From NCBI GenBank assembly GCA_020796225.1, contig CM036755.1, positions 16,307,317 through 16,371,316 on the forward strand: DNA of 64,000 bases. Reading direction: 5' to 3'. The notes below the pieces were generated by a model. It did not search any database. It worked only from the letters and a program-made list of their open reading frames with translations, and had not been told where the DNA came from. Source of the DNA: Arion vulgaris. Its lineage: Eukaryota > Mollusca > Gastropoda > Stylommatophora > Arionidae. The position numbers and the translations under genes are program-made. Shown piece after piece: positions 30,234-43,700 of this stretch (positions are counted from its first letter, which is position 1; each line of letters starts with the position of its first letter).

Positions 30234-32166
30234 AACAATACTGTTGTAAATGTAACGGGAATGCTATATAATTTGAGAAATATATCAACAATGGAATTAA
30301 TAAAACAATACTGTTGTAAATGTAACCGGGGAATGCTATATAATTTGAGAAATATATCAACAATGGAATTAATAAAATAATACTGTTGTAAATGTAACCG
30401 GGGAATGCTATATAATTTGAGAAATATATCAACAATGGAATTAATAAAACAATACTGTTGTAAATGTAACTGGGGAATGCTATATAATTTGAGAAATATA
30501 TCAACAATGGAATTAATAAAACAATACTGTTGTAAATGTAACCGGGGAATGCTATATAATTTGAGAAATATATCAACAATGGAATTAATAAAATAATACT
30601 GTTGTAAATGTAACCGGGGAATGCTATATAATTTGAGAAATATATCAACAATGGAATTAATAAAACAATACTGTTGTAAATGTAACTGGGGAATGCTATA
30701 TAATTTGAGAAATATATCAACAATGGAATTAATAAAACAGTACTGTTGTAAATGTAACCGGGGAATGCTATATAATTTGAGAAATATATCAACAATGGAA
30801 TTAATAAAACAATACTGTTGTAAATGTAACTGGGGAATGCTATATAATTTGAGAAATATATCAACAATGGAATTAATAAAACAATACTGTTGTAAATGTA
30901 ACCGGGGAATGCTATATAATTTGAGAAATATATCAACAATGGAATTAATAAAACAATACTGTTGTAAATGTAACTGGGAAATGCTATATAATTTGAGAAA
31001 TATATCAACAATGGAATTAATAAAACAATACTGTTGTAAATGTAACTGGGAAATGCTATATAATTTGAGAAATATATCAACAATGGAATTAATAAAACAA
31101 TACTGTTGTAAATGTAACTGGGGAATGCTATATAATTTGAGAAATATATCAACAATGGAATTAATAAAACAATACTGTTGTAAATGTAACCGGGGAATGC
31201 TATATAATTTGAGAAATATATCAACAATGGAATTAATAAAACAATACTGTTGTAAATGTAACCGGGGAATGCTATATAATTTGAGAAATATATCAACAAT
31301 GGAATTAATAAAACAATACTGTTGTAAATGTAACTGGGGAATGCTATATAATTTGAGAAATATATCAACAATGGAATTAATAAAACAATACTGTTGTAAA
31401 TGTAACTGGGAAATGCTATATAATTTGAGAAATATATCAACAATGGAATTAATAAAACAATACTGTTGTAAATGTAACTGGGAAATGCTATATAATTTGA
31501 GAAATATATCAACAATGGAATTAATAAAACAATACTGTTGTAAATGTAACTGGGGAATGCTATATAATTTGAGAAATATATCAACAATGGAATTAATAAA
31601 ACAATACTGTTGTAAATGTAACAGGAATGCTATATAATTTGGAAATATATCAACAATGGAATTAATAAAACAATACTGTTGTAAATGTAACTGGGAAATG
31701 CTATATAATTTGAGAAATATATCAACAATGGAATTAATAAAACAATACTGTTGTAAATGTAACTGGGAAATGCTATATAATTTGAGAAATATATCAACAA
31801 TGGAATTAATAAAACAATACTGTTGTAAATGTAACCGGGGAATGCTATATAATTTGAGAAATATATCAACAATGGAATTAATAAAACAATACTGTTGTAA
31901 ATGTAACCGGGGAATGCTATATAATTTGAGAAATATATCAACAATGGAATTAATAAAACAATACTGTTGTAAATGTAACTGGGAAATGCTATATAATTTG
32001 AGAAATATATCAACAATGGAATTAATAAAACAATACTGTTGTAAATGTAACCGGGGAATGCTATATAATTTGAGAAATATATCAACAATGGAATTAATAA
32101 AACAATACTGTTGTAAATGTAACCGGGGAATGCTATATAATTTGAGAAATATATCAACAATGGAAT
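30234..32166. repeat. 72-bp tandem array, about 27 copies
   Basis: The unit is CAATACTGTTGTAAATGTAA, CCGGGGAATGCTATATAATT, TGAGAAATATATCAACAATG, GAATTAATAAAA (72 bp). Copies are almost identical; the main variable site is CCGGGG, CTGGGG or CTGGGA. As 72 is divisible by three, a 338-codon plus frame and a 452-codon minus frame (IPLLIYFSNYIAFPSYIYNS repeats) stay open. The plus frame has units broken by GA loss near 31640. I regard it as a non-coding minisatellite. It ends about 165 bp before exon 7. Confidence 0.95.
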
Positions 32167-32333
32167 GAAATCATGTGAATGTGACACTGCTAATACTTGC
32201 TTCTGGTGTGGTCTTGCCTTTGCTGCCTCTTGTTGTCTTGTACAACCTCCATCCCTCCTGCTCTTGCTGTATGTACATGTATGCACATGTATGCTTCTTG
32301 TATGGGTCGCATCATCATCACTACCCCCTACAG

Positions 32334-32450
32334 GAAACATTTGTACGTCGGCGAGGTCGCAAACCTCAACTTGATCCTCGAACTCTGAATGTGCATCAGC
32401 TGACAGGAAATGAGAATGTTGCAGTGGTAGAGAGAGGGACAGGCAAGAAG
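32334..32450 (+). CDS. CHD7: CHD7/8/9-like exon 7 (first half of second BRK domain)
   Basis: The acceptor is CTACCCCCTACAG ending at 32333 and the donor is AAG|GTGAGG at 32451. The exon is 117 nt, phase 0 to 0. It encodes ETFVRRRGRKPQLDPRTLNV and then HQLTGNENVAVVERGTGKK. RRRGRKP is a third basic cluster. L.TGNE.VAVV.R..GKK matches the start of the second BRK domain of CHD7-type proteins (TGEERVPVVN.R.GKK in vertebrates, from memory). The domain is completed by exon 8, nearly 29 kb away. Confidence 0.93.
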
Positions 32451-32754
32451 GTGAGGGCTCTTGAAGGTTCTTCTGTCATTATTTAACAGGCGAGCCCATG
32501 TACTGCTAGATTAGTTGTGCCATTTTGTCCCTGATATTTGTTGTCTATTTTATTTGGCAAAATATAGGATTAGGGAAATAACTTTGTAACAGCTTAATAT
32601 GGTGTCAATAATTTTATATTTAAAAATTCAATTTGAAATAGTTAGCTACATCCTTCCTCCCTGTTCAACTCTTATCAAAGATATTGTCAAGTACAACTAA
32701 AGAAAGTTGTGTTTATGCCATAGCACCTTATCATATGAAACAAATGATGAATGC
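32451..32754. other. Intron 7, 5' end
   Basis: Unique AT-rich intronic sequence between the exon 7 donor and the first of several minisatellites. Confidence 0.5.
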
Positions 32755-33255
32755 AGAACTCCTCCAGCATTGTAAAAATACATTAATAAGGACAGCTCCG
32801 ACATTGTAAAAATACATTAGGAAAGGAAACTCCCACATTGTAAAATACATTAGGAAGGACGCTCCGACATTGTAAAAATACATTAGGAAGGACATCTCCC
32901 CACATTGTAAAAATGCATTAATAAGGACATCTCAGCATTGTAAATACATTGGAAGGACATCTCAACATTGTAAACATACATTAATAGGACTCTCCAGCAT
33001 TGTAAAAATACATTAGAAGGACATCTCCGACATTGTAAACATACATTTAAGGACATCCCCCCAGCATTGTAAAAATACATTTAAGGACAGCTCAGCATTG
33101 TAAACATTAGAAGGACAGCTCCCACATTGCATAAAATACATTAGAAGGACAAGCTCTGACATTGCATAAAAATACATTATAGGACAGCTCCGACATAAAA
33201 TACATTAGGAAGGACAACCGCATTATAAAAATAGAAGGAAAACTCAGTATTGTAA
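32755..33255. repeat. Degenerate minisatellite, about 34-bp unit
   Basis: Units of the type CATTGTAAAAATACATTAGG followed by AAGGACAGCTCCGA repeat about 14 times, with many one-base gains and losses (AATAAGG, TTAAGG, AGAAGG). Substitutions are rare compared with length changes. Confidence 0.85.
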
Positions 33256-33261
33256 AAAAGA

Positions 33262-33895
33262 GACTGTTTGACTGAAATTGAGGCAACATGAAAATATAAC
33301 ATGACCAGTGACCGACTACAGAGGCATATCTCCTTAGAAACTATGAGACTAGGTGACCACCAAGACCTAGGAAGATATAACATGACCAGTGACCCGACTA
33401 CAGAAGGCATATCTCCTTAAAAAACTGTGAGACTGGGGACCACAAGATCTAGGGAAGATATACATGGACCAGTGACCCGACTACAGAAGCATATCTCAAG
33501 AAACTTTAGACTGGTGACCACCAAGGATCTAGGAAATATAACATGACCAGTGACCCGACTACAGAAGGCATATCTGCTTAGAGAAACTATGAGACTAGAG
33601 TGAACCAAAATCTAGGGAAGATATAACATGACCGGGGACCCCACTACAGAGGCATATCTCCTTAAAAAACTATGAGACTAGGTGACCACCAAAACCCTAG
33701 GAAGATATACCATGACCCCGTGCCGACTACAGAAGGCATATCTCCAAGGGAAAAAATGAACTAAGTGAACAAGATCTAGGGGAAAATATAACTGACCAGA
33801 CTACAGAAGTAAAACAACATATGTCCATGAAACTATGAATGGGTGAACCCAAAACCTAGAAGAATCTAGTCATTGGTCCCGACATAAGGTTTCAA
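33262..33895. repeat. Degenerate minisatellite, about 80-83-bp unit
   Basis: The unit runs through AGACTAGGTGACCACCAAGA, CCTAGGAAGATATAACATGA, CCAGTGACCCGACTACAGAA and GGCATATCTCCTTAGAAACT, repeated about 7-8 times. Single-base length differences are frequent and increase toward 33895. Confidence 0.85.
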
Positions 33896-34209
33896 ATATC
33901 CCGTGAAAAGCAAGAACATTAAAACATTTTAAAATTTATTTCCAAAAATTTAAAAACTAATGTAACCACAAAACAATGTTTTATTTCAGTCTGTATCAAC
34001 GTACTAGTCTTTAAACCCCACACAAGCATAACTATCATGTACAAACCACAACCATGCATATTTATAAACCCGCTTTTTGAACCAACTGAATATATAACTA
34101 GCAGATATTTGATCTCTCACAATGTATGCATGTTCATTAGAGGAGGGGGGGGGTGGGAAGTCCCTTCTCATTGTTTTCTATGAGGGCATTTGTTTTCTCT
34201 GCATGTTTT
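33896..34209. other. Spacer between minisatellites in intron 7
   Basis: Non-tandem AT-rich sequence with a G-run (GGAGGGGGGGGG-like) at about 34141-34153. No gene signal. Confidence 0.45.
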
Positions 34210-34224
34210 GAAATCTTATTTTAT

Positions 34225-34650
34225 TATAAGTATTCTAACAGTACATGTTCAGTTCTGATAATATAACATACATTGATAGGGTTCAGTTCTAATAATATAA
34301 CGTACATTGATGGTTCGGTTCTGATAATATAACAGTGCATTAATATACAATTGAATAATATAACAATACATTAAAGAGTTCAATTCTGATAATATAACAG
34401 TACATTAATGAGTTCAATTCGAATAATATAACAGTACATTAAAAGTTCCCAAATTTTGATAATATAACAATACATTTGAGTTCAATTCTAATAATATAAC
34501 AGTCATTGTGAGTTCAATTCTGATAATATAACAGTACATTGATGAGTTCAATTCTGATAATATAACAGTACATTGATGAGTTCAATTCTAATAATATAAC
34601 AGTACATTAATGAGTTCAATTGGGAAAAATATACGTATTAATGACTTTGT
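34225..34650. repeat. 34-bp minisatellite, about 12-13 copies
   Basis: The unit GTTCAATTCTGATAATATAA followed by CAGTACATTGATGA repeats with small length changes. It is distinct in sequence from the arrays before and after it. Confidence 0.9.
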
Positions 34651-34749
34651 CTGTAGCATCGTTAAAAGAATATATAATCCAAATTTACACTTTAAAAACT
34701 GAATAATAAAATAAATATTTTGCAGTAATTAGTCAGGGCTTACCAATGA

Positions 34750-37700
34750 CAATATGTATAACTCATTTCTAATTTAACTTTAGACAAAAATATTATAACC
34801 TGCTCTTGAATCAGTTCTAATATTTAAAACTCATTTCTAGTACAACTTTGAACAAAATACTATCCTCTTTTTGAATCAGTTCTTATGTAAAACTCATTTC
34901 TGTACAACTTTGAAAAAGAAATAGTATAACCTGCTCTTGAATCAGTTCTAATATATTATAACTCATTTTTTAGTACAACTTTGAACAAGAAATATTATAA
35001 CCTGCTCTTGAATCAGTTCTAATATATGTAAAACTCATTTCTAGTACACTTTGAACAAAAATATTATAACCTGCTCTTGAAACAGTTCTAAATATGTATA
35101 ACTCATTTCTAGTACAACTTTGAACAAAAATATTATAACCTGCTCTTGAATCAGTTCTAATATATTGAAACTCATTTCTAGTACAACTTTGAACAAGAAA
35201 TATTATAACCTGCTCTTGAATCAGTTCTAATATATGTAAAAAATCATTTCTAGTACAACTTTGAACAAAAATACTATAACCCGCTCTTGAATCAGTTCTA
35301 ATATTTAAAACTCATTTCTAGTACAACTTTGAAGAAATATTATAACCTGCTCTTGAATCAGTTCTAATATATGTATAACTCATTTCTAGTACAACTTTGA
35401 ACAAGAAATATTATAACCTCTCTTGATAGTTCTAATATATTAAAACTCATTTCTAGTACAACTTTGAACAGAAATATTATAACCTGCTCTTGAATCCCGT
35501 TCTAATATATTATAACTCATTTTTTAGTACAACTTTTTAACAAAAATTTATAACCTTTCTCTTGAATCAGTTCTAATATGTAAAACTCATTTCTAGTACA
35601 ACTTTGAACAAAATATTATAACTCTCTTGAATCAGTTCTAATATATGAAACTCATTTCTAGTACAACTTTGAACAGAAATACTATAACCTGCTCTTGAAT
35701 CAGTTCTAATATATGTAAAACTCATTTCTAGTACAACTTTGAACAAGAAATATTATAACCTCTTTCTTGAATCAGTTCTAATATATGTATAACTCATTTC
35801 TAGTACAACTTTGAACAAGAAATATTATAACTACTCTTGAATCAGTTCTAATATGTAAAACTCATTTCTAATAACTTTGAACAAGAAATATTATAATCTC
35901 TTGAATCAGTTCTAATATATGTTTAAATCATTTCTAGTACAACTTTGAACAAGAAATATTATAACCTGCTCTTGAATCAGTTCTAAATATTTTAAAACTC
36001 ATTTCTAGTACAACTTTGAACAAAATATTATAACCTGCTCTTAATCGGGTTCTAATATATGCAAACTCATTTCTAGTACAACTTTGAACAAAATTTATAA
36101 CCTGCTCTTGAATCAGTTCTAATATATGAAAAACTCATTTCTAGTAACTTTGAACAAAATATTATAACCTTCTTGAATCAGTTCTAAATATTAAAAACTC
36201 ATTTCTAGTACAACTTTGAACAAAAATATTATAACCTCTCTTGAATCAGTTCTAATATATTAAAACTCATTTTTTAGTACAACTTTGAACAAGAAATAAA
36301 ATTTTAACCTGCTCTTGAATCAGTTCTAATATATTAAACTCATTTCTATACAACTTTGAACAAAAATATTATAACCTCTCTTGAATCAGTTCTAAATATG
36401 TATAACTCATTTCTAGTACAACTTTGAACAAAAATATTATAATTTCTCTTGAATCAGTTCTAATATATGTAAAAATCATTTCTATACACTTTGAAAAAGA
36501 AATATTATAAATATCTTGAAACAGTTCTAATATATGTAAAACTCATTTCTAGTACAACTTTGAAAAAGAAATATTATAACTACTCTTGAATCAGTTCTAA
36601 TATATGAAAAAACTCATTTCTATTAACTTTGAACAAGAAATATTATAACCTGCTCTTGAATCAGTTCTAATATATGTAAAACTCATTTCTTAAAATTTTT
36701 TAACAAAATTATAAACTCTCTTGAATCAGTTCTAATATAATGAAACTCATTTCTAGTACACTTTGAAAAAGAAATATTATAACCTTTCTTGAATCAGTTC
36801 TAATATATGTAAACTCATTTCTAGTACAACTTTGAACAAAAATATTATAACCTGCTCTTGAATCAGTTCTAATATATTAAAACTCATTTCTAATACAACT
36901 TTGAACAAAATACTATAACCTGCTCTTGAATCAGTTCTAATATATGTAAAACTCATTTCTAGTACAACTTTGAACAAGAAATATTATAACTATCTTGAAT
37001 CAGTTCTAATATATGTATAACTCATTTTCTAGTCAACTTTGAACAAGAAATATTATAACCTGCTCTTGAATCAGTTCTAATATATGTAAACTCATTTCTA
37101 ATACAACTTTGAACAAAAATACTATAACCTATCTTGAATCAGTTCTAATATATGTAAAACTCATTTCTAGTACAACTTTGAACAAGAAATATTATAACCT
37201 GCTCTTGAATCAGTTCTAATATATGTATAACTCATTTTTTAGTACAACTTTGAACAAAATATTATAACCTGTTTTTGAATCAGTTCTAATATATGTAAAA
37301 CTCATTTCTATACACTTTGAACAAAATATTATAACCTGCTCTTGAATCAGTTCTAATATATGAAAACTCATTTCTATACAACTTTGAACAAAAATATTAT
37401 AACTCTCTTGAATCAGTTCTATATATGTAAAACTCATTTCTAGTACAACTTTGAACAAAAATATTATAACTACTCTTGAATCAGTTATAATATATGTATA
37501 CTCATTTTCTAGTACAACGACAAAATATATAACCTGCTCTTGAATCAGTTCTAATAAAATGTAAACTCATTTCTAGTACAGCTTTGAACAAGAAATATTA
37601 TAACCTGCTCTTGAATCAGTTCTAATATATGTAAAACTCATTTCTAGTACAACTTTGAACAAGAAATATTATAACCTGCTCTTTAATCAGTTCTAATATA

Positions 37701-40700
37701 TGTAAAACTCATTTCTAATACAACTTTTTAAAAAATATTATTTAACTCTCTTGAATCAGTTTTTATATATGTAAACTCATTTCCCAATACAACTTTGAAC
37801 AAAAATATTATAACCTGCTCTTGAATCAGTTCCCAATATATTAAACTCATTTCTGTACAACTTTGAACAAGAAATATTATAACCTGCTCTTGAATCAGTT
37901 CTAATATATGAAAACTCATTTTTTATACAACTTTGAACAAGAAATATTATAACCTCTCTTGAATCAGTTCTAATATATGAAAAACTCATTTCTAGGGAAC
38001 TTTGAACAGAAATATTATAATTCTTGAGATCAGTTCTAATATATGAAAATCATTTCTAGGTACAACTTTGAACAAGAAATATTATAACCTGCTCTTGAAT
38101 CAGTTCTATATATGAAAAAACTCATTTCTAGTACAACTTTGAACAAAAAATTATAACCTGCTCTTGAATCAGTTCTTATATATGAAACTCATTTCTAGTA
38201 CAACTTTGAACAAGAAATTTATAACCTGCTCTTGAATCAGGTTCTAATATAGTATAACTCATTTCTAGTACAACTTTGAACAAAAATATTATAACCTGCT
38301 CTTAATCAGTTCTAATTATGTAAAACTCATTTCTGTACAACTTTGAACAAGAAATATTATAACCTGTCTTGAATCAGTTCTAATATATGTAAAACTCATT
38401 TCTAGTACAACTTTGAACAAAAAATATTTTAACCTGCTCTTGAATCAGTTCTAATATATGTAAAACTCATTTTTAGTCTTTGAACAGAAATATTATAATA
38501 CTATCTTGAATCAGGTTCTAATATATGTAAACTCATTTCTAGTACAACTTTGAACAGAAATTTATAACCTGCTCTTGAATCAGTTCTAATATATGTAAAA
38601 CTCATTTCTAGTACAACTTTTAACAAGAAATATTATAACCTGCTCTTGAATCAGTTCTAATATATTAAACTCATTTCTAGTACAACTTTGAACAAGAAAT
38701 ATTATAACCTGCTCTTGAATCAGTTCTAATATATGAAACTCATTTTCTAATACAACTTTTAACAAAAATACTATAACCTGCTCTTGAATCAGTTCTAATA
38801 TATAAAAATCATTTCTAGTACAACTTTGAACAAGAAATATTATAATGTCTTGAATCCCGTTCTAATATATTAAAACTCATTTCTAGTACAACTTTGAACA
38901 AAAATATTATAACCTGCTCTTGAATCAGTTCTAATATATGTAAAACTCATTTCTATTACAACTTTGAACAAGAAATATTATAACCTGCTCTTGAATCAGT
39001 TCTAATATATCAAAACTCATTTCTAGTAAAATTTGAACAAAATATTATAACCTCTCTTGAATCAGGTTCTAATATTGTAAAACTCATTTCTAGTACAACT
39101 TTGACAAAATATTATAACCTGCTCTTGAATCAGTTCTAATATATGTAAACTCATTTCTAATACAACTTTGAACAAAATAATAACCTGCTCTTGAATCAGT
39201 TCTAATATATGTAAAACTCATTTCTAATACAACTTTGAACAAGAAATATTATAACTACTCTTGAATCAGTTCTAATATATGTAAAACTCATTTCTAATAC
39301 AACTTTGAACAAAAATACTATAATCTTTTGAATCCAGTTCTAATTATGTAAAAAATCATTTCTAATTATTTGAACAAGAAATATTATAACCTGCTCTTGA
39401 ATCAGTTCTAATATATGTATAACTCATTTCTAGTACAACTTTGAACAAGAAATATTATAACCTTCTTGAATCAGTTCTAATATATGAAAACTCATTTCTA
39501 ATACAACTTTGAACAAAATATATACTTCTTGAATCAGTTCTAATATATTAAACTCATTTCTAGACAACTTTGAACAAAATATTATAACCTGCTCTTGAAT
39601 CAGTTCCCAATATATGTATAACTCATTTCTAGTACAACTTTGAACAAGAAATATTATAAACCCCTCTTGAATCAGTTCTAATATATGTAAAACTCATTTC
39701 TAGTACAACTTTGAACAAAAATTTAAACCACTCTTGAATCAGTTCTAATATATTTAAAAACTCATTTTTTAGTACAACTTTGAAAGAAATATTATAACCT
39801 GCTCTTGAATCAGTTCTAATATATAAAAACTCATTTCTATAACTTTGAACAAAAATATTATAACCTCTCTTGAATCAGTTATAATATATGTATAACTCAT
39901 TTCTAGTACAACTTTGAACAAGAAATATTATAACCCCTCTTGAATCAGTTCTAATATATGAAACTCATTTCTATAGCTTTGAACAAAATATTATAACCTG
40001 CTCTTGAATCAGTTCTAATAATTAAAACTCATTTCTAATACAACTTTGAACAAGAAATATTATAACCTGCTCTTGAATCAGTTCTAATATATATGAAACT
40101 CATTTCTAATACAACTTTGAACAAAAATATTATAATATAATCTTGAAACAGTTCTAATATATGTAAAACTCATTTCTAGTACAACTTTGAACAAGAAATA
40201 TTATAACCTGCTCTTGAATCAGTTCATATATGTAAAACTCATTTCTGTACAACTTTGAACAAAAATTTATAACCTGCTCTTGAATCAGTTCTAATATATG
40301 AAAAACTCATTTCTAAAATACAACTTTGAACAAAATATTATAACCTTTCTCTTGAATCAGTTCTAATATATGTAAAACTCATTTCTAGTACAACTTTTTA
40401 ACAAAAATATTATAACTGCTCTTGAATCAGTTCTAATATATGAAAAACTCATTTCTAGTACAACTTTGAACAAGAAATATTATAACCTTCTTGAATCAGT
40501 TCTAATATTGTAAAAACTCATTTTCTAAATTTTAACTTTGAACAAAATATTATAACCTCTCTTAATCAGTTCTAATATATGTATAACTCATTTCTAGTAC
40601 AACTTTGAACAAAAATATATAACCTGCTCTTGAATCAGTTCTAATATATGTAAAACTCATTTCTAAATACAACTTTAACAAAAATATTATAACCTCTTAA

Positions 40701-43700
40701 TCAGTTCTAATATAGTAAACTCATTTCTAGTACAACTTTGAACAAAAATATTATAACCTGCTCTTGAATCAGTTCTAATATATGTAAACCTCATTTCTAG
40801 TACAACTTTGAACAAGAAATATTATAACCTGATCTTGAATCAGTTCTAATATATGTAAAACTCATTTCTAGTACAACTTTGACAGAAATATTTTAACCTG
40901 CTCTTGAATCAGTTATAATATATTGAAACTCATTTCTAGTACAACTTTGAACAAAAATATTATAATCTCTTGAATCAGTTCTAATATATGTAAAACTCAT
41001 TTTCTAATACAACTGAACAAAAATACATAACCTGCTCTTGAATCAGTTCAATATATGTAAAACTCATTTCTAGTACAACTTTGAACAAGAAATATTATAA
41101 CCTGCTCTTGAATCAGTTCTAATATATGTATAACTCATTTCTAGTACAACTTTGAACAAAAATATTATCCTCTCTTGAATCCAGTTCTAATATTGTAAAA
41201 CTCATTTCTAGTACAACTTTGAACAAAATATTATAACCTGCTCTTGAATCAGTTCTAATATATGAAAAACTCATTTCTAGTACAACTTTGAACAAATAAT
41301 AACCTCTCTTGAATCAGTTCTAATATATTAAAACTCATTTCTATACAACTTTGAACAAGAAATATTATAACCTCTCTTGAATCAGTTATAATATATGTAT
41401 AACTCATTTCTTACAACTTTGAACAAAATATTATAACCTGCTCTTGAATCAGTTCTAATATATGTAAAAACTCATTTCTATACAGCTTTGAACAAGAAAT
41501 ATATAACCTGCTCTTGAATCAGTTCTAATATATAAACTCATTTCTAATACAACTTTGAACAGAAATATTATAAACCCGCCTTGAATCAGTTCTAATATAT
41601 GAAAAACTCATTTCTAATGCAACTTTGAACAAAAATTTATAATCTCTTGAATCAGTTCTAATATATGTAAAAACTCATTTCTAGTACAACTTTGAACAAG
41701 AAATATTATAACCTGCTCTTGAATCAGTTCTAATATATGTAAAAACTCATTTCTAGTACAACTTTTTAAAAAGAAATATTATAACCTGCTCTTGAATCAG
41801 TTCTAATATATGAAAAACTCATTTCTAGTACAACTTTGAACAAAAATTTATAACCTGCTCTTGAATCAGTTCTATTATATTAAAACTCATTTCTAGTACA
41901 ACTTTGAACAAGAATATTATAACTCTCTTGAATCAGTTCTAATATATGAAAACTCATTTCTAATTTCAACTTTGAACAAGAAATTATAACCTGCTCTTGA
42001 ATCAGTTCTAATATATGTAAAACTCATTTCTATACAACTTTGGAAAATATTATAACCTCTCTTGAATCAGTTCTAATATATGTATAACTCATTTTTTATA
42101 CAACTTTGAACAAGAAATATTATAACCTGCTCTTGGAAAAGTTCTAATATATGAAACTCATTTCTAGTAAACTTTGAACAAAAATTTATAACTCTCTTGA
42201 TCAGTTCTAATATATAAAAACTCATTTCTAGTACAACTTTGAACAAGAAATATTATAACCTCTCTTGAATCAGTTCTAATATATTGAAACTCATTTCTAG
42301 TACCTTTGAACAAAAATATTATAACCTTCTTGAATCAGTTCTAATATATGTAAAACTCATTTTTTAGTACAACTTTAACAAGAAATGTTTTAACTCTCTT
42401 GAATCGTTATAATTATTAAACTCATTTCTAGTACAACTTTGAACAAAAATATTATAACCTGCTCTTGAATCAGTTCTAATATTGTAAAAAATCATTTCTA
42501 ATACAACTTTGAACAAGAAATACTATAACTGCTCTTGAATCAGTTCTAATATATGTAAAACTCATTTCTAGTACAACTTTGAACAAGAAATATTATAACC
42601 TGCTCTTGAATCAGTTCTAATATATGTAAAAATCATTTTTATTTACAACTTTGAACAAGAAATTTATAACCTCTCTTGAATCAGTTCTAATATATGTAAA
42701 ACTCATTTCTAGTAACTTTGAACAAAAATATTATAACCTGCTCTTGAATCAGTTCTATTATATGAAAAACTCATTTCTAGTACAACTTTGAACCCAAAAA
42801 TTTATAACCTGCTCTTGAATCAGTTCTAATATATGTAAACCTCATTTCTAGTACAACTTTGAACAAGAAATATTTTAACCTTCTTAATCAGTTCTAATAT
42901 ATTAAAACTCATTTTTTAGTACAACTTTGAACAAGAAATATTATAACCTGCTCTTGAATCAGTTCTAAATATGTAAAACTCATTTCTAGTACAACTTTAA
43001 AAGAAATATTATAACTCTCTTTAATCAGTTCTAATATATATAAAAATCATTTCTAGTAACTTTGAACAAGAAATATTATAACCTTCTTGAATCAGTTCTA
43101 ATATATGTAAAACTCATTTTCTATTAACTTTGAACAAGAAATATTATAACCTGCTCTTGATCAGTTCTAATATTGTAAACTCATTTCTATCAACTTTGCA
43201 AAAATGTATAACCTGTCTTGAATCAGTTCTAATATATTAAAACTCATTTCTAGTACAACTTTTTAACAAGAAATATTATAACCTGCTCTTGAATCAGTTC
43301 TAATATATTAAACTCATTTCTAGTACAACTTTGAACAAAAAATATTATAACCTCTCTTGAATCAGTTCTAATATATGAAAAACTCATTTCTAGTACAACT
43401 TTGAACAAGAAATATTATAACCTGCTCTTGAATCAGTTCTAATATATAAACTCATTTCTAGTAAACTTTGAACAAAAAATATTATAACCTCTCTTGAATC
43501 AGTTCTAATATATGAAACTCATTTCTAGTACAACTTTGAACAGAAATTTATAACCTGCTCTTGAATCAGTTCTAATATATGAAAACTCATTTCTAGTACA
43601 ACTTTGAACAAAAATATTATAACCTGCTCTTGAATCAGTTCTAATATATGTAAAACTCATTTCTAGTACAACTTTGAACAAGAAATAATTAAACCTGCTC

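Noticed and set aside
30229..31587. 452-codon minus-strand open frame, hydrophobic repeats, possible membrane protein
   Set aside because: It is a direct translation of the 72-bp minisatellite; the opposite strand is equally open and there is no gene context.
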